A stretch of DNA of 64,000 nt, from NCBI GenBank assembly GCA_934309145.1, contig CAKRCW010000011.1:1-64000 (forward strand). The letters are read 5' to 3'. This document shows positions 1-7,505 of this stretch, in pieces. How positions within the stretch are numbered: position 1 is the first letter of the stretch; every line of letters begins with the position of its first letter. This DNA comes from an uncultured Lachnospiraceae bacterium (GTDB taxonomy: Bacteria > Bacillota > Clostridia > Lachnospirales > Lachnospiraceae). Made by a program: the position numbers and the translations under genes. Below the pieces are notes generated by a model. The model saw nothing but the letters and a program-made list of their open reading frames with translations, was not told the origin of the DNA and did no database searches.

Positions 1-942
1 GTAGCGTTTTCTTATATTCCAATGGCTGTCAGCAATATTTTATCCTCATGGCTGCGCTGTAAAGAACATGCCACGATACCATTTTTGGCAAGCTTTGGAG
101 CAGTTGTTGTAAACACAGGACTTAACTATCTTCTGATATTTGGAAAATTCGGATTTTCATGTATGGGAATAAAGGGAGCTGCGATTGCCACACTTATTTC
201 ACAGTTGTTTAACCTGGTATTTATTGTTATCGGATTTGTTTTATGTATCAGAAAAGAGGAAGATACACCGGTATTATCTCTACATTTTAAAAAAATCACA
301 ATCAGGGATTATCTGATCATGATTCTGCCGATTCTGATCAGTGAATTTTTATGGAGTCTCGGGCAAAATGTGGAGTCTGCTGTTTATGGACATCTTGGCA
401 CATCAAACCTTGCAGCCTATACACTTACCGGTCCGATACAAGGGCTTATCATAGGGGCACTTAGTGGATTGTCTGCGGCTGCCGGTGTAATGGTCGGCAA
501 AAGGCTCGGCAGGAAAGAATATGATGAGGCTTACACAGAATCAAAGAAGATTATGTATGCAGGCTTAATTGGTGCGGCAACGATATCGGCTTTGCTCATT
601 CTTTTAGCCGGAGTATATACCGGATTATATCGCGTTGATTACAGCGTAAAAGAACTTGGAAAGGCACTGCTTATCGTATTTGCTTTGTATGCCCCGGTCA
701 AGGTGGAAAATATGATACTTGGCGGAGGCATTATAAGAAGTGGCGGTAACACTAAAATCATTATGATTATTGATATTGTTGGCACATGGTGTATTGGAAT
801 TCCACTGTGTATGCTTGCAGCATACGCATTCAAATGGGGAATTGTTGGTGTGTATACATTGCTTACCACAGAGGAATTATTCAGGCTCGCTGTATCGTTA
901 ATTATCTTTAAAAGTCGTAAATGGATAATTAGTTTATGCTGA
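1..942 (+). CDS. MATE family efflux transporter, 5' truncated by window edge
   Basis: The reading frame is open to base 1, so this is the C-terminal part of a multidrug and toxin extrusion (MATE) transporter; at least 313 residues are visible against a usual 440-460. It shows a run of hydrophobic segments typical of the second MATE half, with family-like stretches such as GxxxAAxATLISQ near the start and an NxxxxGGGIIRSGGNT-type loop late in the protein. It would export cationic drugs or metabolites by Na+ or H+ antiport across the cytoplasmic membrane. It runs convergent with the EamA permease gene, 37 bp away, and no terminator hairpin is visible between them. Confidence 0.85.
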   Translation, partial: VAFSYIPMAVSNILSSWLRCKEHATIPFLASFGAVVVNTGLNYLLIFGKFGFSCMGIKGAAIATLISQLFNLVFIVIGFVLCIRKEEDTPVLSLHFKKITIRDYLIMILPILISEFLWSLGQNVESAVYGHLGTSNLAAYTLTGPIQGLIIGALSGLSAAAGVMVGKRLGRKEYDEAYTESKKIMYAGLIGAATISALLILLAGVYTGLYRVDYSVKELGKALLIVFALYAPVKVENMILGGGIIRSGGNTKIIMIIDIVGTWCIGIPLCMLAAYAFKWGIVGVYTLLTTEELFRLAVSLIIFKSRKWIISLC

Positions 943-979
943 TTTACTTCTTACAAGATTCTTAATGCGGTAGTATAAA

Positions 980-1927
980 TTATTCTATATCAACCTTATT
1001 TACAACATATATACCAACACAGACAAGGGCTAATGATATAACTCCAGTTATTCCAAATGCCTGTTTCTTTTCATCTAACAACAGTGCGGATAAAATAACC
1101 CCGAATACAGGATTCATAAATCCAAATACCGCAACCCTTGATATAGGGTTATATTTAAGCAGTATTCCCCACAGCGAATATGCCACAGCGGACACAAGTG
1201 CAAGATATATCAACATTCCCACAGCAGCAAATGAAATGTTATGTATAGTTCCGCCCATAGCAAGTCCCATCACACATAAAATTGCCCCACCAAACACGAA
1301 TTGATATCCGCTTAACATCACAGGATTATCATCACGCGAATATTTCTTTAGAAATACGGACGAGAATGCATATGCAACAGTTGATAAAAATATTGCCCCC
1401 TCACCAAAAATGCTAAGTTTAAAATCCATTCCATTCAAATTTATAAGCACAACACCCGCAAAGCCTATAACACAGCCTATCAGCTTTCCGGCTCTTATTT
1501 TCTCCTGATGAAATATATATCCAGATACAAGTATTGCCACAAATACATTTACTGCCTCTATAACAGATGCTTTAACACCGCTCGTATGTGCCAGACCGAC
1601 ATAGAAGAAAAAATATTGTAAAACTGTCTGTAGCATGCTTAACCATATTATCTTTCCTACGGCAGATTTTCTTGGTTTTATCATTTTGCCATCGAGCATA
1701 CTTCCTATTATTATGGCTAATATTCCTGCAAGCACAAATCTCATTCCCGCAAATAATATCTGTGACGCTGTATCTGTCGGTTCTATGCTCCACAATTCAT
1801 AACCTATCTTTATACACGGAAATGCACTTCCCCATAGCAGACAGCATAGCATTGCACCGAGCCATACAACTACTGTCTTTTTCATATTTTCTTCTATATT
1901 TATTCCACGCATTTGTTTATTCGTCAT
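980..1927 (-). CDS. EamA/DMT family membrane transporter
   Basis: A 315-residue protein with about ten hydrophobic segments arranged as two EamA repeats, typical of drug/metabolite transporters of the inner membrane. Substrate cannot be told from sequence. The signature stretches GLAHTSGVKASVIEA in repeat one and ISRVAVFGFMNPVFG in repeat two fit the family. The chosen start lies 7 nt after an AAGGT-type ribosome binding site; a second possible start, 14 codons further in (MKKTVVVW), is preceded only by a weak AGAAG and would give a more usual N-terminus. It seems monocistronic. Confidence 0.85.
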   Translation of the reverse strand: MTNKQMRGINIEENMKKTVVVWLGAMLCCLLWGSAFPCIKIGYELWSIEPTDTASQILFAGMRFVLAGILAIIIGSMLDGKMIKPRKSAVGKIIWLSMLQTVLQYFFFYVGLAHTSGVKASVIEAVNVFVAILVSGYIFHQEKIRAGKLIGCVIGFAGVVLINLNGMDFKLSIFGEGAIFLSTVAYAFSSVFLKKYSRDDNPVMLSGYQFVFGGAILCVMGLAMGGTIHNISFAAVGMLIYLALVSAVAYSLWGILLKYNPISRVAVFGFMNPVFGVILSALLLDEKKQAFGITGVISLALVCVGIYVVNKVDIE

Positions 1928-2005
1928 CCTTGTTACCTTTTTTCCCTTCCAAAGAATTACCGAATTAGATTATATGATAAATCTCTTCATCTGTCATCTC
2001 AATAC

Positions 2006-2056
2006 ACAAAATAAAGACTGCCACCAGAAACCTTTTATAGTTCCAAGTGGCAGTCT
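2006..2056 (-). terminator. Rho-independent terminator of the hsp20 transcript
   Basis: A perfect 10-bp inverted repeat, AGACTGCCAC (2015-2024) with GTGGCAGTCT (2047-2056), is followed in minus-strand direction by a T-rich stretch. It lies just past the stop of the 39-codon gene at 2086-2205 and ends the hsp20 transcript. Confidence 0.8.
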
Positions 2057-2085
2057 CATTTCATTTCTATACAATCTCTATTCAA

Positions 2086-2205
2086 TTAATGTTTCTTGGA
2101 TTTCGATGTACCAGCCTCAGGCTGTTCTGCGTTATGGTTTGCTGTTGCGTAAACCTTAGGCATAACTTTCTTTTTCTTCAATGGGTGCTTTGGATTCTTA
2201 TCCAT
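2086..2205 (-). CDS. Small basic protein, 39 aa, cotranscribed with hsp20
   Basis: This short gene reads MDKNPKHPLKKKKVMPK at its N-terminus and ends with SKSKKH; about one residue in four is lysine, with few hydrophobic residues. An AAAGGAAG ribosome binding site lies 8 nt upstream of the ATG. It sits 34 bp downstream of the Hsp20 gene and directly before a strong terminator, so it is probably the last gene of the heat-shock transcript. I do not recognise the family. The charge suggests nucleic acid or ribosome contact, but that is only inference. Support for coding is the good ribosome binding site, the correct position before the terminator and the clean frame. Confidence 0.6.
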   Translation of the reverse strand: MDKNPKHPLKKKKVMPKVYATANHNAEQPEAGTSKSKKH

Positions 2206-2239
2206 ATATATCGCTTCCTTTCATATTACACACTCACTA

Positions 2240-2698
2240 TTATTCAATAGCAATGTAATTATCCTGTTCAATAGCCTTGCTGTCCTTCTTAGGAATTGTC
2301 AACTGTAGGATACCACTCTCATACTTAGCATGTATATCCTCCTGCTTTACATCAGTGCCAACATAGAAGCTCCTTGACATACTTCCCGCATAACGCTCAC
2401 GCCTGATGTACTTACCAGTTTTCTTATCCTTCTCGTCCTTATCAAGACCCTTAGCGGCAGATATGGTAATGTATCCGTCGTTCAACTGTACGTTGACCTC
2501 ATCCTTCTTGAAGCCAGGTAAATCAATATCTACCTCATAGCCTTCATCTGTTTCACGGACATCGGTCTTCATCATGTTCTTAGCATGTTTACCATATAAT
2601 GGATTCTTGGCTGGGAAGAAATCCTTAGCAAAATCCTTCTCAAAGTCATCCATCCAATCATCAAATAAGCTTTCTCCAAAAATACTAGGTCTCAACAT
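2240..2698 (-). CDS. hsp20: Hsp20/alpha-crystallin family small heat shock protein
   Basis: A 152-residue ATP-independent chaperone that holds unfolding proteins in the cytoplasm. The alpha-crystallin domain covers roughly residues 42-140, with the family-type stretch DLPGFKKDEVNVQL in its first strands and the closing A-x-x-x-x-G-I-L-x-L motif (AKYESGILQLTIP). A C-terminal I-x-I (YIAIE) is the usual oligomerisation tail. Start is set by AAAGGAG 9 nt upstream. The gene is preceded by a sigma-A promoter that overlaps a CIRCE element, so it should be repressed by HrcA and induced by heat. A long leader of about 155 nt separates promoter and start. Confidence 0.95.
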   Translation of the reverse strand: MLRPSIFGESLFDDWMDDFEKDFAKDFFPAKNPLYGKHAKNMMKTDVRETDEGYEVDIDLPGFKKDEVNVQLNDGYITISAAKGLDKDEKDKKTGKYIRRERYAGSMSRSFYVGTDVKQEDIHAKYESGILQLTIPKKDSKAIEQDNYIAIE

Positions 2699-2862
2699 AA
2701 GTCATATCTCCTTTCATATAACAAATCGACTTTTGTATCTTTAGCACTATCAGAGAAATCTGAGGTGTTGCAATATTATATTGAGTCGAACTACACGTTT
2801 CATAACATTGGATATCAGGTAACTCTTCTTATCTTTTTTACCTCTTCCTTTGTTATGCCCTT

Positions 2863-2891
2863 ACTATACACCCGTTTGTTAGCACTGTCAA
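2863..2891 (-). promoter_or_regulatory. Sigma-A promoter of hsp20
   Basis: In minus-strand direction a perfect -35 TTGACA (2891-2886) is followed by a 17-nt spacer and a -10 TATAGT (2868-2863). The -35 box lies inside the CIRCE palindrome, so a bound repressor would block RNA polymerase. Confidence 0.85.
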
Positions 2892-2905
2892 GAGGTGAGT
2901 GCTAA
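2879..2905. promoter_or_regulatory. CIRCE operator (HrcA binding site)
   Basis: TTAGCACTG-N9-GAGTGCTAA at 2879-2905 matches the CIRCE consensus TTAGCACTC-N9-GAGTGCTAA with one change in 18 conserved bases. It overlaps the -35 box of the hsp20 promoter. In Firmicutes HrcA represses groESL and dnaK through this site. Neither hrcA nor the classical chaperone operons are in this window. Confidence 0.9.
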
Positions 2906-2929
2906 TATTTTTGTGAAGATTTTGTGAAG

Positions 2930-3838
2930 TTATAAAACCTCTTCTAATATATTATCGACATCGTAGTCTGGTGAATATTTGACGGCAACATTGTATATTG
3001 TCTCAATTATAGAAATATCTGTCTCTAATTCATCCGATATTTGAGATATTGATTTCCCTTTTTTAATTTTTTCAATAATCTGAAATATCAACTGCTTTGT
3101 TTGTCCTAATGTCAATCCCTCCTCGAAGCTGTCACGTTTCTCCAGTTCTATCTGCCTGTCAAATGTATAATCCAATCTCATAATCTTTTCCACCTCCGAA
3201 CGACGTTCTATAAGAAAATCCCTAAGTATATTGTTCTCAATACACTCATCAATCGCTGTCTTAAGTGCAAGAGTAAGCTTCTGCTTCCCGTACATATTCA
3301 CATACAGTTGCACACATTCTATAAACTGCATATATTCTTTAAGAAATGTGCAATTTCCAAGCAGCTCTTTGTTATAACCCTTATTGATATTATATACCGT
3401 ACATACCAGCTCAAGCTCAGGTCTCTCTGTAGGTCTCTCATATGCCTCTGAGAGCTTAAGCTCATACTTCTCTGGTTGCTTCTCCCTTCCATTGTAAAAC
3501 ACTACAAATCTTGGTGTCGGAATTTTAATAAGCTTACTTCCAAGAAGATTCTTATCCTTAAGCATATTCTCAAGCATTGGTGTCACATATGTAAGATTCC
3601 TCATTGGCATATTGGGACACACCGTCGACTGATGCTCAAACATATTAAGGTAAAAATCTATCACAAATGCAGAATCATTTCTTATTGTGAGCGATATTCC
3701 ACCCTCCAATGTGCATATTTCAACCATCTCCGGATTAGTATGGTTTGAACCATTGATTGCATTGTATAATGCAAGTGCATTTTTCTTGTCCTCCAGTAAC
3801 ATACAAAATACGTCGCTTTTGTATTCTCTGTTACCCAT
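2930..3838 (-). CDS. Rpn family recombination-promoting nuclease / PD-(D/E)XK transposase-like protein
   Basis: A 302-residue protein of the Rpn (transposase_31/PDDEXK) group. Features seen: N-terminal YKSDVFCMLLEDKKNALALYNAI, broken here at DVFCMLLEDKKNALAL; the nuclease core around FYLNMFEHQST (about residues 82-92), where the acidic residue and EHQ form the metal site; and the conserved RFVVFYNG and LKLSEAY blocks that follow. A C-terminal helical tail (about 240-302) contains a helix-turn-helix-like stretch. Relatives cut DNA and raise recombination. A homologue with clear sequence likeness is at 33029-33904. The AGGAGG ribosome binding site sits in one arm of a small hairpin (3846-3862). 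No transposon ends were found. Confidence 0.85.
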   Translation of the reverse strand: MGNREYKSDVFCMLLEDKKNALALYNAINGSNHTNPEMVEICTLEGGISLTIRNDSAFVIDFYLNMFEHQSTVCPNMPMRNLTYVTPMLENMLKDKNLLGSKLIKIPTPRFVVFYNGREKQPEKYELKLSEAYERPTERPELELVCTVYNINKGYNKELLGNCTFLKEYMQFIECVQLYVNMYGKQKLTLALKTAIDECIENNILRDFLIERRSEVEKIMRLDYTFDRQIELEKRDSFEEGLTLGQTKQLIFQIIEKIKKGKSISQISDELETDISIIETIYNVAVKYSPDYDVDNILEEVL

Positions 3839-3845
3839 ATAAATA

Positions 3846-3862
3846 CCTCCTGTCCGCAGGAG
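3846..3862 (-). promoter_or_regulatory. Hairpin masking the ribosome binding site of the Rpn gene
   Basis: In minus-strand direction CTCCTG (3862-3857), a 4-nt loop and CAGGAG (3852-3847) form a hairpin whose 3' arm is the Shine-Dalgarno sequence, 7 nt before the ATG. The arrangement would lower translation initiation. The second Rpn gene has an analogous structure. Confidence 0.5.
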
Positions 3863-4165
3863 TATATCAGCATTCTATTATCATAAAAACTCCTGCTTTT
3901 AAATTTTTATTGTGAATTTTAAAAGCATGAATTTTCAAGATTTTTAGAATTATTAATCAATATGAGCTGTCTTGCCATATAACGCAAAACGCATAAGATG
4001 AAAATATGCTTTGAGCGTATGTTAGCATAATTATATTAATTAGTCAATATATTTTTTACTACAGTTGTACTTTTTATATAATATAAAATAACATTAATAA
4101 TCTCTTTTATATTCACCTTCTAACTTATGGCCCCGTGGGTCACAAGTTAAACATCTCTGGTCTTG
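3863..4165. other. AT-rich intergenic region with two inverted repeats
   Basis: No gene was found in this stretch. It holds an imperfect inverted repeat of 13-bp arms at 3894-3927 (TGCTTTTAAATTT / AATTTTAAAAGCA) and a second at 4121-4149 (TAACTTATGGCCC / GGGTCACAAGTTA, two non-Watson-Crick positions). The second lies 17 nt after the stop of the lipoprotein gene and could end its transcript, but it lacks a T-run on the minus strand. The rest is very AT-rich and probably contains the Rpn promoter. Confidence 0.35.
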
Positions 4166-5017
4166 CTACTGAGTATCTACTGCCAAAGATATAAACTTAC
4201 CCGTCCAATCAATAGTTAGTGTCATATATACATCCTCAGAACTATATTGATTTTCATCCTTTAGAACAGCACATTGTACTTCTAAAACTAACCCGTTCTC
4301 ATTTTCTTCAGCAATTTGCACGCTATTTCCATATATATATGATATATTTTGTTCCACCATCATATTGACAGCAGTATCACGCAGAGTGTCAAAATCAAAG
4401 CTATAACCTTTTAAGGCATCTCCCAAATCAAAAGCAATATTTGCAGCCTCAATATAATTTTTCGCTGTAAAATCTTCATTAACAGTTCTTTTATAATGGT
4501 AATAATATGTTGAGGTACCATTACCATCACAAATTCTTATATAATTGCCATCATCAATAAACAATTTAGTCATAGCCTGCATTATATCAGAATTACACTT
4601 CATAACTATGACCTCTTCATTATCCTGATTATCATCACTTTCATCTTTTTCGTATTTTAAGGAATATATACTCTGAGTATCTTCACCCAATCCATTATTT
4701 TCACTTACCAGATATCTTGAATAAATATAATTTTCGCCATCATAAGAGATAGTTAAACAGGATAATTCATCCTCAGACAGCCACTCACCCTCTATTTTGT
4801 TATAAATATCCTCAAACTCCTCATCATACTCAAGAGATGCAAAACTTCCGTCATACAAATCATTATAATCCTCTGTATCAACAGGAAGCTCTGCATCAGT
4901 TGTTATTTCTGTATTGTAATCAGAAGAATTATCAGTCTTATTGGATTTATCCTTACTACAGCCTGTAAGTATTATTAGAATACACAATAACGCAATTTTA
5001 TAAGAAATATATTTCAT
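4166..5017 (-). CDS. Putative secreted lipoprotein, unknown function
   Basis: A 283-residue protein with a type II signal peptide: positively charged start, hydrophobic core and lipobox LTGC with Cys20. After cleavage it would be anchored to the outer face of the membrane. The following 50 residues are acidic and rich in Asp, Glu, Ser and Thr (linker). The rest shows no family I recognise; the C-terminal part ends in VYMTLTIDWTGKFISLAVDT, broken here as VYMTLTIDWTGK, which resembles the calcium- or DUF-type folds of Lachnospiraceae lipoproteins. It stands alone between two unrelated genes. Confidence 0.7.
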   Translation of the reverse strand: MKYISYKIALLCILIILTGCSKDKSNKTDNSSDYNTEITTDAELPVDTEDYNDLYDGSFASLEYDEEFEDIYNKIEGEWLSEDELSCLTISYDGENYIYSRYLVSENNGLGEDTQSIYSLKYEKDESDDNQDNEEVIVMKCNSDIMQAMTKLFIDDGNYIRICDGNGTSTYYYHYKRTVNEDFTAKNYIEAANIAFDLGDALKGYSFDFDTLRDTAVNMMVEQNISYIYGNSVQIAEENENGLVLEVQCAVLKDENQYSSEDVYMTLTIDWTGKFISLAVDTQ

Positions 5018-5070
5018 ACCATTCCCCCAAAATGTATTTTATTTATAATATCACAGGCTTTATTATATAT

Positions 5071-5814
5071 CTACTCCAATATCCTTCCATCTATGGAAAA
5101 TGTGACAACCTGCCATGGAATAAACTTACCACTGTTCTTTAATGCTGTTATAGCCGCATGTTCAAGTCCGCCACAGCAAGGAACCTCCATGCGAAGTACG
5201 GTAACACTCTTAATGTCGTTATTAGCTATAATCTGTGTTAGCTTCTCACTATAATCTACATCATCTAACTTAGGGCATCCTATAATTGTAATCTTCCCCT
5301 TCATAAATTCTTCATGAACATTAGCATATGCATAAGCTGTACAGTCTGCGGCAATAAGAAGCTTAGCGCCATCAAAATAAGGGGCATTTACAGGGACAAG
5401 CTTTATCTGACAAGGCCACTGACCAAGCTGTGATTGCTGCTTTGCTGCCGGCTTTTCACTTACCGCCTCTGTATCAGAGAGGGACTCTTCACCAGCTCTG
5501 TTAAACTGCTTCATTCTCTGTCCCGGACAACCCGAAAATGCTGCATGAGCTGTATTACCATCCTGCATAGCTTTTTTCTTCTTCATGTTCTCAAGAACTG
5601 CCTGCTCATTATATTCTGCTGCCTCACGCTCCACAAATGTGATAGCTCCGGTAGGGCAGGTTGGAAGGCAGTCTCCCAAGCCATCGCAATAATCATCACG
5701 AAGAAGCTTCGCCTTTCCATTTACCATTCCAATCGCACCCTCATGGCAGGCATTTGCACAGGCTCCACAACCATTGCACTTGTCCTCGTCTATATGAATT
5801 ATTCTTCTAACCAT
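5071..5814 (-). CDS. 4Fe-4S ferredoxin-domain protein
   Basis: A 247-residue cytoplasmic iron-sulfur protein. The start at 5814 (MVRRIIHID) is chosen because GGAGGAG lies 8 nt upstream; an upstream ATG in frame has no ribosome binding site. The N-terminal ferredoxin domain has CNGCGACANACHEGAI (about residues 12-27) and a second cluster CDGLGDCLPTCPTGAI. The central part is a linker containing CPGQRMKQ, and the C-terminal domain carries CPKLDD and VPCCGGLEHA, so further clusters or metal sites are likely. Family members are found beside Crp/Fnr regulators and hybrid-cluster protein genes in Clostridia, which suggests a part in nitrosative or redox stress; the exact reaction is unknown. Divergent from the Crp/Fnr gene. 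Confidence 0.8.
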   Translation of the reverse strand: MVRRIIHIDEDKCNGCGACANACHEGAIGMVNGKAKLLRDDYCDGLGDCLPTCPTGAITFVEREAAEYNEQAVLENMKKKKAMQDGNTAHAAFSGCPGQRMKQFNRAGEESLSDTEAVSEKPAAKQQSQLGQWPCQIKLVPVNAPYFDGAKLLIAADCTAYAYANVHEEFMKGKITIIGCPKLDDVDYSEKLTQIIANNDIKSVTVLRMEVPCCGGLEHAAITALKNSGKFIPWQVVTFSIDGRILE

Positions 5815-5897
5815 TATAATCTCCTCCATAGTTATATTGTAATTTAACGTATATTGTATTTTCATATTGAATATACTATAATTTCATTATGTATTTC

Positions 5898-5911
5898 GTT
5901 GTTTTAACAAC
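5898..5911. promoter_or_regulatory. Palindrome in the ferredoxin/Crp divergent region, possible operator
   Basis: GTTGTT-TT-AACAAC is a perfect 6-bp dyad ending 3 nt before the AAGGAG ribosome binding site of the Crp/Fnr gene. Its place suggests autoregulation or control of the divergent ferredoxin gene; direct binding is inference. Confidence 0.4.
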
Positions 5912-5926
5912 AAAAAGGAGAAATAT

Positions 5927-6577
5927 ATGCTATCTGATTTAATTATTTTTAAAAATTTATCTGAGGATGAATTAAATGACATAAAATCATGCACAAATAC
6001 CAGAACTAAACACTATAACAAACATTCCATATTATTTCATGCAGGCGATATCGTAAATGAACTCTGCTTTATCATAAAAGGAAGTGTGAATATAGAAAAT
6101 ATAGATGTGTGGGGAAATGAAACCATAATAAGCAATGTCCCAAAAGGACATGTATTTGCGGAAACCTACGCACTGTCAGGTGAGCCAATGATGGTTGATG
6201 TTATTGCTGCGGAGCCCTGCGATATATTATTTCTTAAGCTTGATTTTATAAACAATGAGACAAATATAAGTAAATCGTGGCACTCCAAGGTTTTAAAAAA
6301 TCTTCTTACTATATGCGTTAAGAAAAATCTCACTCTCTCAACCAGAATCTTCTGTACCTCAGCAAAGACTATAAGAGAGCGTGTGTTCACCTATCTTTCT
6401 GCCCAGGCTGTAATAAATAACAGCACCACGTTCCAGATACCATTTAACCGCCAGCAGATGGCAAACTATCTGAATGTGGAACGCAGTGCCTTGTCAAATG
6501 AGCTTGGAAAAATGAGGGATGAGGGGTTGATAATCTTCCACAAAAATGAGTTTACCCTGATTAATCCTCAAGCATAA
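5927..6577 (+). CDS. Crp/Fnr family transcriptional regulator
   Basis: A 216-residue regulator with an N-terminal cyclic-nucleotide-binding-type beta-roll (about residues 8-120) and a C-terminal winged helix (about 145-213) in which FNRQQMANYLNVERSALSNE is the recognition region, broken here as RQQMANYLNVERSALS. No FNR-style N-terminal cysteine cluster is seen, so direct oxygen sensing by an Fe-S cluster is not supported. Start is set by AAGGAG 6 nt upstream. It probably controls the divergent ferredoxin gene and itself through the dyad at 5898-5911. The 3' end nearly touches the convergent SGNH gene (2 bp). Confidence 0.88.
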   Translation: MLSDLIIFKNLSEDELNDIKSCTNTRTKHYNKHSILFHAGDIVNELCFIIKGSVNIENIDVWGNETIISNVPKGHVFAETYALSGEPMMVDVIAAEPCDILFLKLDFINNETNISKSWHSKVLKNLLTICVKKNLTLSTRIFCTSAKTIRERVFTYLSAQAVINNSTTFQIPFNRQQMANYLNVERSALSNELGKMRDEGLIIFHKNEFTLINPQA

Positions 6578-6579
6578 TA

Positions 6580-7473
6580 TTATAAATTCTTGACGAACCA
6601 TTCACCAAGATAACCCGTAACCTTACCTGCTCCTGTTGCATTAAGGTGGTCCCCGCCATCCTTGGTGTCAGTCATCCAGTCTATACCGACATCTGCCACA
6701 AGATTCAAATCTAAATAACTGACACTGTGTGAAGTTGCCCACTCATTTACTCCGTTATGCTTCTCATAGCTCCAGTTCTTAGGCGATGGAACACTCACTA
6801 ACAGAAGCTTTGCACCATTCTCATCGCACAAATTATATATAAGTGAAAGGTATTTAAGTGTATTCTCATCTATATCATCTACATTATCTGTCTTATGCAT
6901 ATAAGCTCCGCCCTCATATGGCTTTATGCCATATCTGGTTACAAAGCCTCTGTTCTCTAAGTCCTTCTTGTTACCATAGCTTGGGATAAGCTTTGCAGCA
7001 ACATTTTTCCAATCTGAATGATTTGCAAATACAGGAAGAGCCTTTATACAGGCGTTCATAACACTGTCATTGGTGCTGTCCTCTGTCTTTGACTTTCTGT
7101 ACAGACAGTTGGTTTCAAGTACAACAACCTCAGGTGACTGTGTCGCAAATGCATTGTTAAGTATTGCATATGTATCGCATATCCTCTGTGCAGATGTTCC
7201 ACATACATATGAGGTTCTCCCTGTAATATCAAGGAGCTCATTTGGATTAAAGCTGGAGTAGCACTCACTGTCTCCTAAGAACAAAACATCTATACTGTTA
7301 TCAGGTTCTGATTTAATCTCATGGTCTTTATTTCTAATTGATACTCCATCATATATTTCTGCACCATCACTTCTCACAAATACGAAGGACAACACCATAA
7401 GTATCACGATAAGACCAGCCATAAATCCAACACAGCTAATTATTCTCTTATAAAATTCTCTTTTGTCTTTCAT
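6580..7473 (-). CDS. Membrane-anchored SGNH/DltD-like protein of the dlt-like operon (copy 1)
   Basis: A 297-residue protein with one N-terminal membrane segment (about residues 11-33) and an extracytoplasmic SGNH-type domain. Block I is FLGDSE with Ser69; the C-terminal dyad is DGGDHLN (Asp275, His276); a middle VVLETN matches block III-like positions. Family knowledge: such proteins act as partners of MBOAT enzymes and move acyl or aminoacyl groups onto polymers outside the membrane. It is the last gene of the operon, 32 bp after the MBOAT gene it probably serves. The paralogue at 11991-12941 has the same motifs, so the two are duplicated units. Confidence 0.75.
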   Translation of the reverse strand: MKDKREFYKRIISCVGFMAGLIVILMVLSFVFVRSDGAEIYDGVSIRNKDHEIKSEPDNSIDVLFLGDSECYSSFNPNELLDITGRTSYVCGTSAQRICDTYAILNNAFATQSPEVVVLETNCLYRKSKTEDSTNDSVMNACIKALPVFANHSDWKNVAAKLIPSYGNKKDLENRGFVTRYGIKPYEGGAYMHKTDNVDDIDENTLKYLSLIYNLCDENGAKLLLVSVPSPKNWSYEKHNGVNEWATSHSVSYLDLNLVADVGIDWMTDTKDGGDHLNATGAGKVTGYLGEWFVKNL

Positions 7474-7505
7474 ATCAGGATTCCCCTTTTTATTATTCTG
7501 CCCGA

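Noticed and set aside
1572..1968. Overlapping ORFs on the opposite strand of the EamA gene
   Set aside because: They are shadows of the real gene, have no ribosome binding site and encode low-complexity, cysteine- and serine-rich peptides. The same holds for other antisense frames over large genes.
2930..3838. Complete insertion sequence around the first Rpn gene
   Set aside because: No flanking terminal inverted repeats or target duplications were found; the inverted repeats upstream are short and unequal.
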